From Lepisosteus oculatus (Eukaryota; Chordata; Actinopteri; Semionotiformes; Lepisosteidae): a stretch of 64,000 nucleotides of DNA. The stretch covers positions 15,995,275 to 16,059,274 of the forward strand of contig NC_090716.1 in the NCBI RefSeq assembly GCF_040954835.1. Direction: 5' to 3'. Below the pieces are notes generated by a model that made no database searches, had not been told where the DNA came from, and saw nothing but the letters and a program-made list of their open reading frames with translations. Both the position numbers and the translations under genes were made by a program. The first letter of the stretch is position 1. Every line of letters starts with the position of its first letter. Of the stretch, positions 26,001 through 37,714 are shown piece after piece.

Positions 26001-29000
26001 TGAGGAATCACCAAGACAACAAACATCAGTAACATTACCAGCCCTCCTACCACAGACTAAGAGACAAGTGTGATAGAGTCTTAATAGTTGGACACTGAAA
26101 CAGAACCACCAGGTTCTGCAACACTCCAGCACTCACAGCCCTAAGAACCTGGGTGCTGGCAGCAGTCATAGAGTCATAGTATCAAATTACAAATCAATGT
26201 CATTTTGGGCCAAGATTGGCATTGAGAAACAGATATTCTCTGAGCTTATGAGGTTCTTGTTCTGCGAGGCAGAGCTCTTGCACTGAGAAATTGTGTTGCA
26301 CTGAAAAAGTGTTTTGTTAGCCAAAGTGGTCTCTCACCACGTTCCCAGATCAGAAGTCTACTATACCTCCGGGTTTGCCTGCAGGGTGGAATTTGAATAG
26401 GTGTAGGGCAGCTCTCCGAACCAGCACGTCAGCCTGGGCTCGTCATATAAAACCCCTGAAACCACACAGAGCACAAACTCAGGCCGCAGTTCACCGACAG
26501 CCCCTCCGCATGTGACCAAAACAATCCAAACTGGCACTGTCTAACATGTCAATTGAATCGCAGGAAAACAACACTTTCCATTCAATTATCTAAGGCAGGA
26601 TGAGATCAATTACTGGGTCAAAGGTGATCTTACACAGCATGGTCAAAGAAGCCATCCGACAGATGTCATAAGAACAGGTGAAATTCTAGCTCTCTAAAAA
26701 TACTGAGAATAATAAATAGCTTCTCCAAATTCAATGTAAAAAATAGGGAAGATAAAACAAATAAGATGAACAGTTTCTCACGTGTGCTAAAGCAGAGTAC
26801 CAGAAAACACTCAGGCACAACGATCAGCCACTGACCAAAGTGGAAGGCAGTATTTCATAGAAGTTTTTGAGTCTAGAAAATATTTTTTTTCATTTTTTTG
26901 TTTTACATTTACCATTTGTTTCTGTCACTGTTTAAGCTGATTTAGCTGCTAATTTTCCCAAATAAATGCTAAAATTGCTACAAATCGTTTATTTTAGTAG
27001 TAGAGAGAGATGTTTTACTAGCCTGTGAAAGAATTATTGTAGTGGTTGTAGCTGGGTCAGTCATCAAATTCTCACATTTTCTGGAAATGCTTAATTTGCA
27101 AATCTTCATGCATTATGGCAGTGTTTCAAGTTTTAAAAAGGTGCCAAGTACTGTGAATTGCTAAGCATGCATGTTTTTGATAAGCACAGATTAGTGAAAC
27201 TCAGTTGTTTTGACAAAATATTTTTTTTTTTTAACATGAACCCTTGTGATTTAAATGTGATCATTATATCATGGTATCTGGTGGACACCAAATATATAAA
27301 TACAGAATGTAAGCAAGAAGAATATACACAGTTCCCCTTTTTACATTTTGGATACATTTCTGCCATTTAACATAGCTGTTTGCTAAAAAGTGCTGCCCAC
27401 TCATGTTGGCATCTGCATCAGAGCCTGACAGGCTGAAATGAAATGGACCAAAACGGCCACAAAGTACTCTTCTTAAATTTAGAAGTGCACAGACTTTATG
27501 GAACGAAACATTCGCAAGTCTATAAACACAGCATCACGGAAAAAGCCACAGCTCCCATCAGACTGGCAAAGGTTCCAAAGTACACATTACAGCTGGATTT
27601 ATTGTATATTCAGGAAAGCAATTACGGACAACTGCAAGAACAGGCCGGCGCCTACAGGAAAGCTGGGATACTAGCAGACATCTCGCAGAGTAACGTGATC
27701 CAACTAAAGTCACCGAATTTTCTTTCGATACAAGATGAAAAGCTAAAATATATGCCCCGGATTTTAAACCCAGTATCCACAGCCTATGAATTGTTTTTTT
27801 TTTTTTTTCCAGCATGATGAAGCAGGGCAGCAGTGAACTTCAAAATTATTTTGAGCTTTCATCTGCCAAGGCAATTTTAAAAAACAAAAACTAGTACGAC
27901 ACTCTAAAAGAAAAAAAATATTAAAGCACATCAACATCTGCCTATCAGGGTTGGTCAGAGATCTGCTGAGCTATGTTCCTCTTTCATTTGCTTGCTCTGT
28001 GCAAATGGAACCAATTGAAGGTATTACACTTGAAAGGTCCAGCATTTAAAAGCTGCAGCTGGCAAATCCCGAAATGGAACATCCTGCCACAGAACGGGAG
28101 TTACTGCACGTCAGTTTCCCTGCAAGGGCAGGAGAGCGAGGTGCAGGAAGAGAAGACTTCGTACCCTGATGCATGTTGGACTTCTGCTGCCAGGGAAGCT
28201 CCTCCAGGAGTCTTGCGAACATCCAGTCAGCCTCACCAACAGAGAGGAAAGAGGGAAACAGGCGCAGCCTGTGGGCACAAACCACATGAATGAGTAACTC
28301 CCCAAGCAAGCCTGATGCTCCATAAGTCTTCTCCCATTAAAGAAACAGACCAATTAAAATACTAAAGGTTCCTTACTTTTTACCAGTTACATAACCCAAG
28401 AATAGTTTTTATGCATTTTTCCTGTCTCTGGAAAGTATAAAGACCCCAAAACTTCCATCCATCCATTTTACCAGCTTTACCATCAGTTCTCACTGTGGTG
28501 AGCAAGAGCAAGAAACTGGGCTGCGAAGCTTCACACAGCCCTCGTCCTCACCTGGAAATGCCTGTGGGGCCTTGGCTGATCACAAACTCTCCCTCTTTCC
28601 TGGGCATGGGCAGAAAAAAGAGAAATATCTCAAAACCGGGCCCACTCTCCTGCTGCAAACTATCTGGATGAAACCGTACTGTGGGCATCAACTGAGGCCT
28701 CCTTTCCTTTCAACCAGTAGTCCAGAGAGGCGAAGACCTTCCTCCCTCTGTGGCTCATGTGGGACAGGCGTCTGACACTGCAGTCCCAGGCCCTTGAGCT
28801 CCTGCTCCTGATGGGGCTGTAACCTTCACCAGATGCCAGGGCGTTACGGGCCTGGTGGCATAGTCCTCAGCACTGCTGCCTCGCAGCCTTACAGCTCTGG
28901 ACCTGGGGTGCTGTCTGCATGGAGTTAGTTTGTGCTCCCCGTGTTTGTGTGGGTGTCCTCCTGGTGTTCCAGTTTCCTCCCAGAGACCAAAGACAGACTG

Positions 29001-32000
29001 GTATGTTCACTGGGGGCTTCTGGGATAACTGGCTCTGGTGTCAGTACGAGTGTGTTTGTGTCTGTGTGTCTATGTTAGATGAAGCAATCAGAAAATGGTG
29101 AATGGAAATAGCAAATTGCTCCTTTGATTGAAACACGGTGCTGCACACCCACAGCAAAAAAAAACAATGAAATAACAGAAATGATACAATAAAGGCAAAA
29201 TTGAAAAGCATTACTGCATAAGTATTCAAACCCTTTTCTGTGGCAAACCTAAATAATGTAGGTGCACAAAATAACCTCAACAAGCTTCACAGATAGCCAA
29301 GTTGCCTTTGTGTGCAATAACAGTGATCCATATGATCGCAGAATAAAATCTCCTCTATCTTAGATTTTCCAGGCTTGCAGCTGCACTTGCTTCTAAAGAT
29401 GTTGCCACTGAATATCCAGTTCCAGTTCATGTGTCTGAATACTGATGCAAACCACATATTTCCATTCTCTTTAGTTTTGGCTGACACCTACTGTAACCTA
29501 TCTTAGCTTTAGAAGTCATGAAAACAAACATTACAGCAAGGCTCTGACTATGGTCTGAGTACTTTTGCAAGGCGCTGTATTTTCGGGTGCATAAAACAGT
29601 TAAATCAATGTAACGCAGTTCAGACAAATGTGGCATGGATTTAGAAATGCCAGGAACTGCTTTACTAACTACAACACACTGTTCTCAGTTTAATTTTATT
29701 CACACTTCTACTGTAAGAAGATGTGAATATAACCAAACTCACAATGTCTTCTTCTCATTCCACTTATAGTAAGAATGCCAAATACAGTACGTCTGTGTTT
29801 GCCTCAGTGGTTATCTGAGGAATTTAGAACACTCAGATTTTATCTCTAGGATTCAAGCTTCACATGCAGCGAGGAACTGACAAAAATCGATCCTTTCCAG
29901 GAAGAAGTGGCACACCAGTCCTCTTCTCCATAAGCTCTTGAAAGCCACTGTCACTCTCTACATCCCTAGTCCAGGTGTGCATCAGCCAGTTCCTTGCCAC
30001 AGACCCTCACTGTGCAGAGTCAGAGAACTGTGCCAAGCAGGCTGTGCTTCTCTCATGACATAAACATAGGCTCTCTATTACATAAACAGCCTTAGCTTAT
30101 GCCTGAACTTTCTGTTTTAAAGGATTGGAGAGCTCTTAAGGTTAAGATTAAGCTAAAAGACATTGCCAACACAGCCTCACATGTGTGAAAAACTCTGACA
30201 CCAATGTGTGTTGTGCAGACATGTCTTCTTATCCCCCCCAAAAAAATCCATTAAATGTAATCTTGAACAAAGTTCGAAGACCCCCAGCAATAAAAAAATT
30301 GTTTTACAAAAACAATGCTAATACAGAATTAGGATAGAATGAATAAAGCACCCGCAGAAAATTAGATGAAAACATTTTCTAAATTATATTTAGCCTGCAA
30401 TAAAGAAGTTACATTAAATAATACTTAACTTAATTTAAGCATTAAAAGCAGGAACACATGTGTAAATTACTTTTATTGCCAGTGTCGCATCTGAAAGTAC
30501 TTGCAGACGGTGTGATACAAGTAAGAAAAAAATACTTTATGTTGCAGTAAAGGCAATTACACAATCATAAATCATGATGGATTTTGACCCCACTTAACTA
30601 CATTCCTTATGAAGAGAGTATTCTGTTGGTTTTAATCCACCTCTTTCAACATGGTTCTGTCAATGTAGGGTTTGTGTAGTAGACTTGGGCCTTTTGGCTC
30701 ACAGCAGCAGATCATGTGAGTTTTGAGTTTACTGAGATTTTTTTTATAGTGCTGAAAACGATCTTGGGAATCAAACCCATTCCAACCTAGCTAGGTCAGG
30801 AGAGGCTGACATCTCTGATGACTGCGGAAGATGCTGAATGTATAAAACAGATGCAGGCAGTCTGATCCTGGTACTACGTCTATCTAGCAACTACATGTAT
30901 ATTCAATCTTTTCTCTCTGTTAAAGGAAGTAAAGAAAAATAAATTTTGACTATTAACCAATGTGATTGACTGCTTAACAGTCTAAAAGAGTGTGACCCTT
31001 TTAGACAAGAGCACAACATTTTGAACATATTTAAAACATTCTTTAAAAAAGTTACTCCAAAACTCGATACTGTAAAATGGACCATCATCTCTAAACAGAC
31101 TTTTTTACCCTTAAATATATAAAGTATTGAAAATTATTGCTAGGGTGTTCATCACTGGAATGCTCCTTAGTGTCCCTAAGTTTGCTATAACTACAGTCTT
31201 TTTGTTAACTACTCAGCAGCAAAAAGTAAAAAGATTTACATGTAAAAAGGGAAAAATGAGCCAAGCATACTCACTCAATGACTTTCTCTGCTGGGATTTC
31301 CCTCCTGAGCTGTTGACAGAGAGAAGAAAGACTAGATCAGGCCTAGATCCTTAGAATAGCACAATAAAGTCACACTCCAGAACTTAGAATTTGACACAAA
31401 TTGATCCCTTTCAGAAAGAAGTGGTAAACCACTGTCACTGTCTTTATCCCTAGTCCAAGTCTGTATCAGTCAATGCCTTGCCATAGACCCCTCACTGAGC
31501 AGTCAGAAAACTGTGCTAACATTTTAGTTTTAGAGAGAGGATAAAACAGTGCATAATGATTTGCCACACAATCATTCGTTTTTGTTGTAATTCTCAGGGT
31601 TACGATGCAGTTACAAGCCCCGTTTTAACTGTAAAGCAACCCTGCAGAGGACTAGGTGTTGGGTTACTTTCATATATCTGATGTCACAAAAGTTACTTAG
31701 TAAAATCTAGTGTGTCCTATTTTTTAAATGAATGTCCAAATAAAGATGAAGATTAAGATATCTGTACCACTTTAACTCAATTCTTTCTGCAGGATTTAGA
31801 CTGCAGTTCCTTTTATGGGGGTTTCCTTCCACAATATATGGTAGGTTAATTGGCTGCTCTATAACTGGAGTGGAGTGTGTGTGTCTGTATCTATGTCCAT
31901 GTGTGTTGAGCAACAGATAGGCATCCTGTCCGGGATGTATCTCCCCTTGTGCCCAGCTCTTCCCAGGATAGGCTCTGGTCCACTGTGACCCTGAATTGGA

Positions 32001-33255
32001 TAAGCAGGTATTGAAAGTGATGATGATGATTATTACAGTTCCCAACAAGTCATCTCAGGTTCTCTGGCCAGCAGCTCTAATGTGTGATCTGGCACCACCT
32101 GCTGTCTGATTCACACCAGGCAGAACTTGTGCTTTGTTGCTGGACAGTGCAGTCATCTGACCAATAAGTTGTGGTACACAGACTAAACAAATTTACAATC
32201 AATTTCACACATATGACAGAAAACATAATGACTGGAAGATACACTAGGCTACACAATGAAGGTTTTGACTGTGGGATCATTCAAAACTACAGCAGACCCT
32301 GCAATGGCACCAGTGTGGCATAGTGGTTAAGGCTCTGGGGCTCTGGGGCTCTGGAATCCTGCTTGTGGATTCAATCCCAGGTGGGGACACTACTGCTGTG
32401 CTTTTAAAGACCCTTACTCAGACTGCTCCAGCAAACCCTGCTCTACAGTCTCTTGTGGCATAAATCAGATAACTTTAGCCTCAGGAACAAACTGTGGATT
32501 AAAGTGTTAGATCAGTTCTGAGAAGAGCAAGTTACAGTTACACCCCAGAATTTAAGGGTCTCAAAACATTTTGAAGAGAAGATTAAATGGTGCACAATGA
32601 CCCTTATTATTAATAACAGAATTACTTAATGTGTAAGAGACCAATGAGCCAAATAGCCTGTGTGCATCATACATATTTCTTGCAATTGTTTTTTCATTGA
32701 CAGTTTTTAGATATTAAGGGTTTTCATTTTTGGGATGTGCTCAAAAAATCCCCACGAAGAACTATCCTGCTGATACATTCATTCCTCAGCTCTCACCTGT
32801 GTTGGCTGTTGGAACTCAAATTTCACCTCTTCCGGACCCCAGCAATTTGGGGCTGTAGAAGGCGAGCTTATTACACCTGGGGTTTCTGAAACAGCACCCA
32901 ACATGTTAAATAAACAAAACAAAGGGGTTAACAAGATAACCCTCTGAAACAAAAAAGAAATCCTTTGTTCCACAGATGCATTTAATTAGCCTTTTAGTGC
33001 TGTGGTAGGTTTGGTCACCTACTGTTGTGAGTCATTCTGAGTTACTGGCTGTTCGTACAGTATATTCTGATTTATTATAATAACACCTTACATTTAGAAG
33101 TGATCAAGGGTTTCTGATGATATGTATTTTAGTGATAACAGAAAAACAAACAAACAGGTAACTGGATAATTTCACATACCTCTGGGGTTAGGGGCCTTTG
33201 GCAGAGCTCTGGCCCAGGCTCCTTGGACTCTTGCTCGCTGTCTCTTGTCTCCCAT
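19929..33255 (-). CDS. ALKBH3: Alpha-ketoglutarate-dependent dioxygenase alkB homologue 3, complete gene
   Basis: Nine coding exons on the minus strand join in frame: 33180-33255, 32797-32885, 31275-31309, 28552-28599, 28165-28268, 26367-26455, 24589-24798, 24029-24127, 19929-20093. They total 915 bases, 304 residues plus stop; the human protein has 286. ALKBH3 uses Fe(II) and 2-oxoglutarate to remove methyl groups from 1-methyladenine and 3-methylcytosine in single-stranded DNA and RNA. Iron ligands are visible as His185-x-Asp187 (in WHSD) and His251; the 2-oxoglutarate arginines are Arg263 and Arg269 (in ARINLTFR). Each sits exactly six below the human numbers as I recall them (191/193/257/269/275). 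The N-terminus MGDKRQRARVQGAWA matches human MEEKRRRARVQGAWA. The odd feature is about 24 extra basic C-terminal residues. All introns are GT-AG. Any 5' non-coding exon is not located. Confidence 0.95.
20680..20890 (-). repeat. tRNA-like SINE candidate, minus orientation
   Basis: On the minus strand the segment GCAGGGGTTCGAGCCCCTGC (20816-20835) looks like a TPsiC arm with an RNA polymerase III B-box (GGTTCGAGCCC). The flanking body is GC-richer than the surrounding intron. The cloverleaf is not otherwise complete, so I call it SINE-like, not a tRNA gene. Confidence 0.45.
21595..21627. repeat. Perfect inverted repeat, 15-base arms
   Basis: CATTTTTAGCCAAAA, spacer ACG, then TTTTGGCTAAAAATG. 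The arms are perfectly complementary over 15 bases with a 3-base spacer. It lies within ALKBH3 intron 8. Confidence 0.85.
24029..24127 (-). CDS. ALKBH3: ALKBH3 coding exon 8
   Basis: Residues 218-250: EDRGDHTYVERLRVPLAHG, then TLLLMEGAVQEDWQ, matching human GDYTYVERVKIPLDHGTLLIMEGATQADWQ in two parts. Acceptor GGCAG, donor GTAAAT. Confidence 0.97.
24128..24588 (-). other. ALKBH3 intron 7
   Basis: 461 bases, no feature recognised. Confidence 0.85.
24589..24798 (-). CDS. ALKBH3: ALKBH3 coding exon 7 (iron-binding HxD)
   Basis: Residues 148-217, starting WHPVLLELK and including FNSLLCNLYRDGKDSIAWHS followed by Asp and EPSLG. His185 and Asp187 are the first two iron ligands. It is GC-rich, with donor GTGAGA. 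A plus-strand frame over this exon (24436-24807) is its shadow. Confidence 0.97.
24799..26366 (-). other. ALKBH3 intron 6
   Basis: About 1.6 kb, no feature recognised. Confidence 0.85.
26367..26455 (-). CDS. ALKBH3: ALKBH3 coding exon 6
   Basis: It encodes VLYDEPRLTCWFGELPYTYS and nine further residues (to 147). PRLT.W.GELPYTYS is the substrate-side loop signature shared with human. Acceptor TTTCAG, donor GTATAG. Confidence 0.96.
26456..28164 (-). other. ALKBH3 intron 5
   Basis: About 1.7 kb. It contains an unassigned 124-codon plus-strand frame (27443-27817) that runs into an 18-T tract at about 27793-27810, and a T10 run at 27223-27232. Otherwise nothing is recognised. Confidence 0.75.
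28165..28268 (-). CDS. ALKBH3: ALKBH3 coding exon 5
   Basis: It encodes residues 83-118, including LRLFPSFLSVGEADWMF and LLEELPWQQ, matching human VCLYPGFVDVKEADWIL and LCQDVPWKQ. Bounded by CACAG and GTACGA. Confidence 0.95.
28552..28599 (-). CDS. ALKBH3: ALKBH3 coding exon 4 (48-base microexon)
   Basis: It lies between CCCAG and GTGAGG and encodes residues 67-83 with split codons at both ends: KEGEFVISQGPTGIS, matching human REGVYEISLSPTGVS. Confidence 0.92.
28848..29105 (+). repeat. tRNA-derived SINE with conserved body
   Basis: In order it shows a tRNA-like head GGTGGCATAGTCCTCAGC then GCTGCCTCGCAGC; the body GTGCTGTCTGCATGGAGTT, GTGCTCCCCGTGTTTGTGTG and CCAGTTTCCTCCCAGAGACC; and a TGTGTTTGTGTCTGTGTG tail. 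This is the layout of the V-SINE-like elements common in fish. The family is assigned by memory of the motif, not by a search. Confidence 0.75.
29868..30045 (+). repeat. Unclassified repeat, copy 1 of a pair
   Basis: It matches 31392-31522 in order: AAAATCGATCCTTTCCAGG, GAAGAAGTGG, CCACTGTCACT, CATCCCTAGTCCAGGT, CCTTGCCACAGACCC, AGAACTGTGCCAA. The corresponding parts of the second copy are AAATTGATCCCTTTCAGA, GAAGAAGTGG and so on. Confidence 0.65.
31275..31309 (-). CDS. ALKBH3: ALKBH3 coding exon 3 (35-base microexon)
   Basis: It lies between CAACAG and GTGAGT and encodes LRREIPAEKVI plus two bases of a Glu codon, aligning with human VVRRAPEPRVID. It is too short for ordinary ORF detection; found by homology and phase. 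Confidence 0.88.
31392..31522 (+). repeat. Unclassified repeat, copy 2 of a pair
   Basis: A shorter, deleted relative of 29868-30045. The two copies flank ALKBH3 exon 3 at a distance of about 1.4 kb, both in plus orientation. Confidence 0.65.
31780..32035 (+). repeat. 5'-truncated SINE with ATG microsatellite tail
   Basis: GGGGGTTTCCTTCCACAATA, TAGGTTAATTGGC, a TGTGTGTGTCTG stretch, GCATCCTGTCCGGGATGTA, AGGCTCTGGTCCACTGTGAC and CTGAATTGGATAAGCAGG form the ordered 3' part of the same family as 28848-29105. It ends in a (GAT)n run. Confidence 0.7.
32301..32520 (+). repeat. tRNA-derived SINE (second family)
   Basis: The A-box-like AGTGTGGCATAGTGGTTAAG is followed by a B-box-like region GTGGATTCAATCCCAGGTGG and the body GGACACTACTGCTGTGC, then AGACCCTTACTCAGACTGCT. 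This is the 'ggcgcagtggttaa ... ttcaaatcccaggtgggg' SINE common in fish. An 8-base unit, GGCTCTGG, is repeated three times at 32331-32354, replacing the usual anticodon-side spacer. Confidence 0.75.
32797..32885 (-). CDS. ALKBH3: ALKBH3 coding exon 2
   Basis: Bounded by TTTCAG and GTGAGA, it encodes residues 26-55, ending in KFEFQQPTQ, which corresponds to human FVFKEPQQ. This N-terminal linker is weakly conserved; the phase fit to both neighbours supports it. Confidence 0.9.
33180..33255 (-). CDS. ALKBH3: ALKBH3 coding exon 1
   Basis: It begins with the start codon (A at -3, G at +4) and encodes MGDKRQRARVQGAWARALPK and five more residues, ending one base into a codon before GTATGTG. AATCAG lies 10 bases before the ATG and could be an acceptor from a 5' non-coding exon, but its pyrimidine tract is poor. 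Confidence 0.93.
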
Positions 33256-35935
33256 CTTTTGGCTGATTATTGCTACCAGTGGAGTACAAAAAAATGGATC
33301 TGGTATTCCACCCCCCAAGAAATGGTCGTTGTGGTAAAGTTACCCTGATTAAAGATTTTATTGTCCCCTGAGGGATTTTTTTTATGGACACACAGCAAAG
33401 TGATTGAGAAAGACAAGTGATTACAGGTTTGGGCGGTGCGAGAGAAGGTGGTTAAAAGTAATTACTGGCAATTCGAGCATCATTCAGGCAGGTAGTCTGT
33501 GAAAACACCTTGAGGATCCTCATTAGTGCACAAGTCACACCAATACATCTTGGCCGCTAGTCAGGATCTCAGACCGAAAGAGCTGCTTCAACGCCTGTCG
33601 TTCAGTAACAGCCTTTTACTGACACCTACAGATAAGGTACCGAAGCAGACGCACTTCGTTTTAAATTTTCTTGGTTCTGAAATGATTTAAAGTCTTCGGG
33701 TGCACTCCGCAGAAACTACAGCAAGGCGCAAGGCAAAGGCAAGATAATCAGCGATCAAGAAATCATTACAATTATAGAAATCACTCATTCCCATAGCTGA
33801 TAAGAACACGAACCTGAAAGCAAAACTGCTTCTAACAGCAGAGTCCGAGTCTATTTCAGTGTTAAACAATCACAGCACTACAAATACCCACCACAAATAT
33901 GTATCCAATTATTTTAAAGTTTGATATGCTAATTTGGAGTATTTTATTGCGCAATTTAAATAATGACGACGCGACAAGCGGTACGTGCGGAAAATAAAAT
34001 TTCAAATGATACATTTGATAACATCGCTAATGATATTATAAATATGTTTTTCTAAAAAGCAAAGATTTGTATTCAAACCTGGAATATCACATTGCCGTGT
34101 TATTGAGGTGTTGCAAGAAACAATACGGGAGGGAAAACGAGTCCCACAAATCAAAGGTTCCTAGCTATAAATATATATTCCGCCTAATTATTACATGTTC
34201 GTGTAAATACTCATGTATACACAATAGCAGTAATATAGACTTTTCGAAATGGTCTCACATGATACTGATAATACTTTCCTGATATTGTTCGAGTCATTTT
34301 AGTTCAATTTTTACAATATAAAAAAATCACCGTTTACCAGTTAGCACAATGTGAGTGGCTCAGTCGTTGGTTTATTGCGACGAATAAACGTGCTCTCACA
34401 GACTTGAGGCTAAACTAGCCCGAGGTGAAATGTAGTCAGGACACCAGGACTGTTACTCCCACTCTTACATGGAGCTACGGCAAGAGCCAGGTAGAGAGTT
34501 ATCCTGAAGATGGCACCTCCTACAGTATATCCTACTCAGCACTGCAGTTTGTCCCGTTACCGGCCTGTGGAGCTGGTTTGGATACTCGGGACACAAGCAA
34601 AAGCGCCGCTTACAGGCTGCTTGTTCACGGAGGTCTCCCAGCACCAGCTCTGCTTAGCCTGCGAGAAACCTGGTAAACCTCTCTTGCACAGCTGAGGGAA
34701 AGGGGAAAAGGACAGCTGTGTGGCAGGACCGTTCTCCACTCCCCGACATGCATTACAGAAGAACAGGGCAATTCCTCAGGCTGCTTCCGAGACACGTATG
34801 GTTGGGCTTTGGTCTGCATTTGCCTTAGGAGGAACCACAGCAGTCAGGCTGCAATGTACAGTGTGTCCTTAAGGAGAATGGAAACTACTCCAGCACAAGG
34901 CTACATTTCTGGTCATCGAGGACCATACTATGGATATTTTAAGGATCTCCTTTGATTACCAACGATCAAGATTAAGACTTTGAAAAAGTGTAAGAGCTTT
35001 TTTCAAGAAAGAAGGTGAGGGGGCGGAAGCATAGCAGTCAACATTACCAGTTGATGTACAACCACAACTCCCTCAAGTTTTATACAACAGGTAATTTGTT
35101 CAAGTTAATTCAGACTGCTTGTGAAGAAGCTCAAACTGTGATCAAACTATTCTAGATGATGTGTATTGTCTTACTGTCCCATGACATTACACACCCTCTT
35201 ATAGTTGCTGATACAAGAGTTCGCAAAGGGAGGTTGCTTAGCTACAATCAGGTGCTTCAGTCCTTTCCCCAAAGCAAGTTGTTTCTATGCTTATGTACCA
35301 ATGTTTAACAGAATTCTGTTTTGATTAGAATAGGTAACCCTGTCTTATGTAATGTGAGGATTTTCAAAACAATGAACAAGCTCTAAGAATGTGCATTACG
35401 GGACAGTGGTAACAGGGTGGGAAAAAAAAGACATCTACTTTACAAGATGAACATTCTCATTAGTGTTCTTCATTCTCTATTCTGTTTCTATGTCATTTAT
35501 TCTGCATGCTTAAAGAATAAAATATTACTGTGTGAGAATACAAACTGCTGAATTCATGCTTCCTCCAAGTCTTTTTCCACAATGGCTTGAAACCGAAACA
35601 TGAACAATACTTTCAGTGAACAGACCAAGTCAATCTTCCTTAAAACTCATTGCTAGTGACTTCCAGGTCTACATCTGCTAAAAACCAGACATTTTTAGAA
35701 GTAACAAATCGCTATATGAATTGTAGGCGACTTTCTATTTAATGCTATTGTAAGACTTTTCTATATCTCAGGGTTTAGTTCCATAATGAAATTATCTATT
35801 AATCGACAGGAAGGAAAAATGGGCCAGACCTTTTCTTCTGAAAACCTGTTGCAGATTTACAATAATTAAAAAATGACTTTCTGAGAAACATGATGAAAGT
35901 AAGAAAAAACACACCAGGCTCAGTCTTTAGTAGAG
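33256..35935. other. Intergenic region between HSD17B12 3' end and ALKBH3
   Basis: About 2.7 kb. It should contain the ALKBH3 promoter and probably a 5' non-coding exon. Short CpG clusters occur at about 33550-33610 and 33962-33990, but there is no TATA box and no clear donor, so I do not place a start site. Confidence 0.4.
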
Positions 35936-37714
35936 GCTTTTATTGTTAGAAATACTCAAGTCGACACCAGTTTGTCAAATCAAGTCATGAGAAACCATCA
36001 CAGGCCATGGGTGTAGTTCCTGTGACAGCCAACAATCGCTAAAAAAGATCAACAGCTCATTACCTTAAACAAATGTTATGTTGCTTTTTCACAGTGAAGG
36101 TTCCCTGTTGGGAAAGAAAACTGGACGGGAAGACTAGAGTTTTCAAAGCAAATCATTAGCACTGGACTTCATTCTTTTCAAAAGTTAAATTAAATTTTTA
36201 AAGTTAATTTATACCAGGACAAGAAGGAAGCAGAACACAAAGAATTAGCAAGAAATAAGACTCGCATTTGATTAACAATTCAGTTTAAGGCTACAATATC
36301 CTACAAACAGTATTTTCCACACAGTTGGGGTAAGTGAAGTTGGAACATGTGGCTGCAGTCCATTTAGATGTGTAGTCGTTTGATTTCAAAGACATGGAAT
36401 ATCAGTATCAGCAAGTTGTAAAAAAATATTTTATCTTCGTTCAAACCGTTAAAGAAATAATCCTACATAGGTACAAGTTAGACAAGTACTTTAAAACTTT
36501 TATGATTCATAGTGTAGGACTGGGACTGAGTGTTTAACTGTGAATGAGATGGGTCCTAAGTTCACCTGAACTTTGAATATGGCTTCTAATACATTTAAAT
36601 AGATGCCAGGTTTATATGTGCCTTACAATCCCTCTCTCTCTAACCTCAAACATGCAGACAATCTTCTGAGAATCACCATGTCGACATTCAATGACAGCCT
36701 TTGACTTCCAGACAACATACTGTATGTACACAGAGAAGCACTGTCTAATACACAAGAAGACTGCATAGTGCTGTATTTGCACCCTGGCAATACTGCTGGT
36801 ACGTTAGCCTTCATATACTTCAGCAACCTGACAAAGTTCTTATTATGAAGGTACAATGCTCATCAGAACTGAAGATAAGGCACCAAAGTTGACCCCATTA
36901 CAGAAGCGCTATGGTCAGACATGAAGTTAACAAAAAAACAGAGGTACTCCTAGGCTAAAGTCACCCTAGTTTTGCCTAACTGAGAAAAGAATAACATTTG
37001 ATTTTACTCTAAACTTGACAGAAGAGGTTGTCTAACTCTCCCTGCCAATGTGCTGCTTAACCACCTTCCCCCTGCCAAATCCAGAACCTGGCAGGATTCT
37101 CTCACCTGAAAGCTGAGACTCAGCAGGAATCAATTTGATCACCTAAATGTCAAATCCTGATTCCAGTGGCCATCAGTGAAAAATCATTCAGTCCTCATGT
37201 TTGACAGACTGCAGGGAGTATGGGATTCAAAGAACCATTTTTCTTCAAGAAAATGGTAAAGATTAATTTCACCTTAATGCAATTTTTTCCCTAAACTTCA
37301 GCTGATTTAACAAGTTTCTGTATGGACAGGAATTACACCTTATAGTCAACTATTGCAGCCTCCACTTCTACATTGTCATCAATAACTTCAGCAAGTCCAT
37401 TAGAGGATTTAAATAAGCAACTCCTGTGTGCTCTGTGCTTCAGACAGAGCCCTATCATAGTACCAGACTTGTGCAAAGACATTACCCTAACAAATCCCAC
37501 ACCCTAGACACACGCTCTCAAACACCGAGAGACGGGTTCTCAAAGCATAGTTAAAAACTAAAAAACAAAATTCTCGAAGCCAAGCGTGTAAGACTAGCTT
37601 TGGTCCTTGACTGAGCTCCTCCAGCAGGAGAAAGGAAAGGCCCCTGCCCCTGCCTGAGGCCTCTCCCCTAGACAAGCGAAAAGGCCGGAGGAGCTCCCAC
37701 ATGCAGCTCTGCCT
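35920..37714 (-). other. Predicted 3'UTR of HSD17B12
   Basis: There is no coding frame here. The extent is inferred from the stop codon at 37715-37717 and the polyadenylation signal at 35938-35943. Confidence 0.5.
35938..35943 (-). promoter_or_regulatory. HSD17B12 polyadenylation signal
   Basis: AATAAA on the minus strand is followed about 20 bases later by GGTGTGTTTTTTC, a GT/T-rich cleavage element. It gives a 3'UTR of about 1.8 kb. No stronger signal was seen nearer the stop. Confidence 0.6.

Larger units (their letters stand above)
28600..31274 (-). other. ALKBH3 intron 3
   Basis: About 2.7 kb. It holds a SINE (28848-29105) and one member of a repeat pair (29868-30045). No further exon was found; exons 3 and 4 join in phase directly. 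Confidence 0.8.
31310..32796 (-). other. ALKBH3 intron 2
   Basis: About 1.5 kb, largely filled with repeats: second repeat copy (31392-31522), SINE remnant (31780-32035) and tRNA-SINE (32301-32520). Confidence 0.8.
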
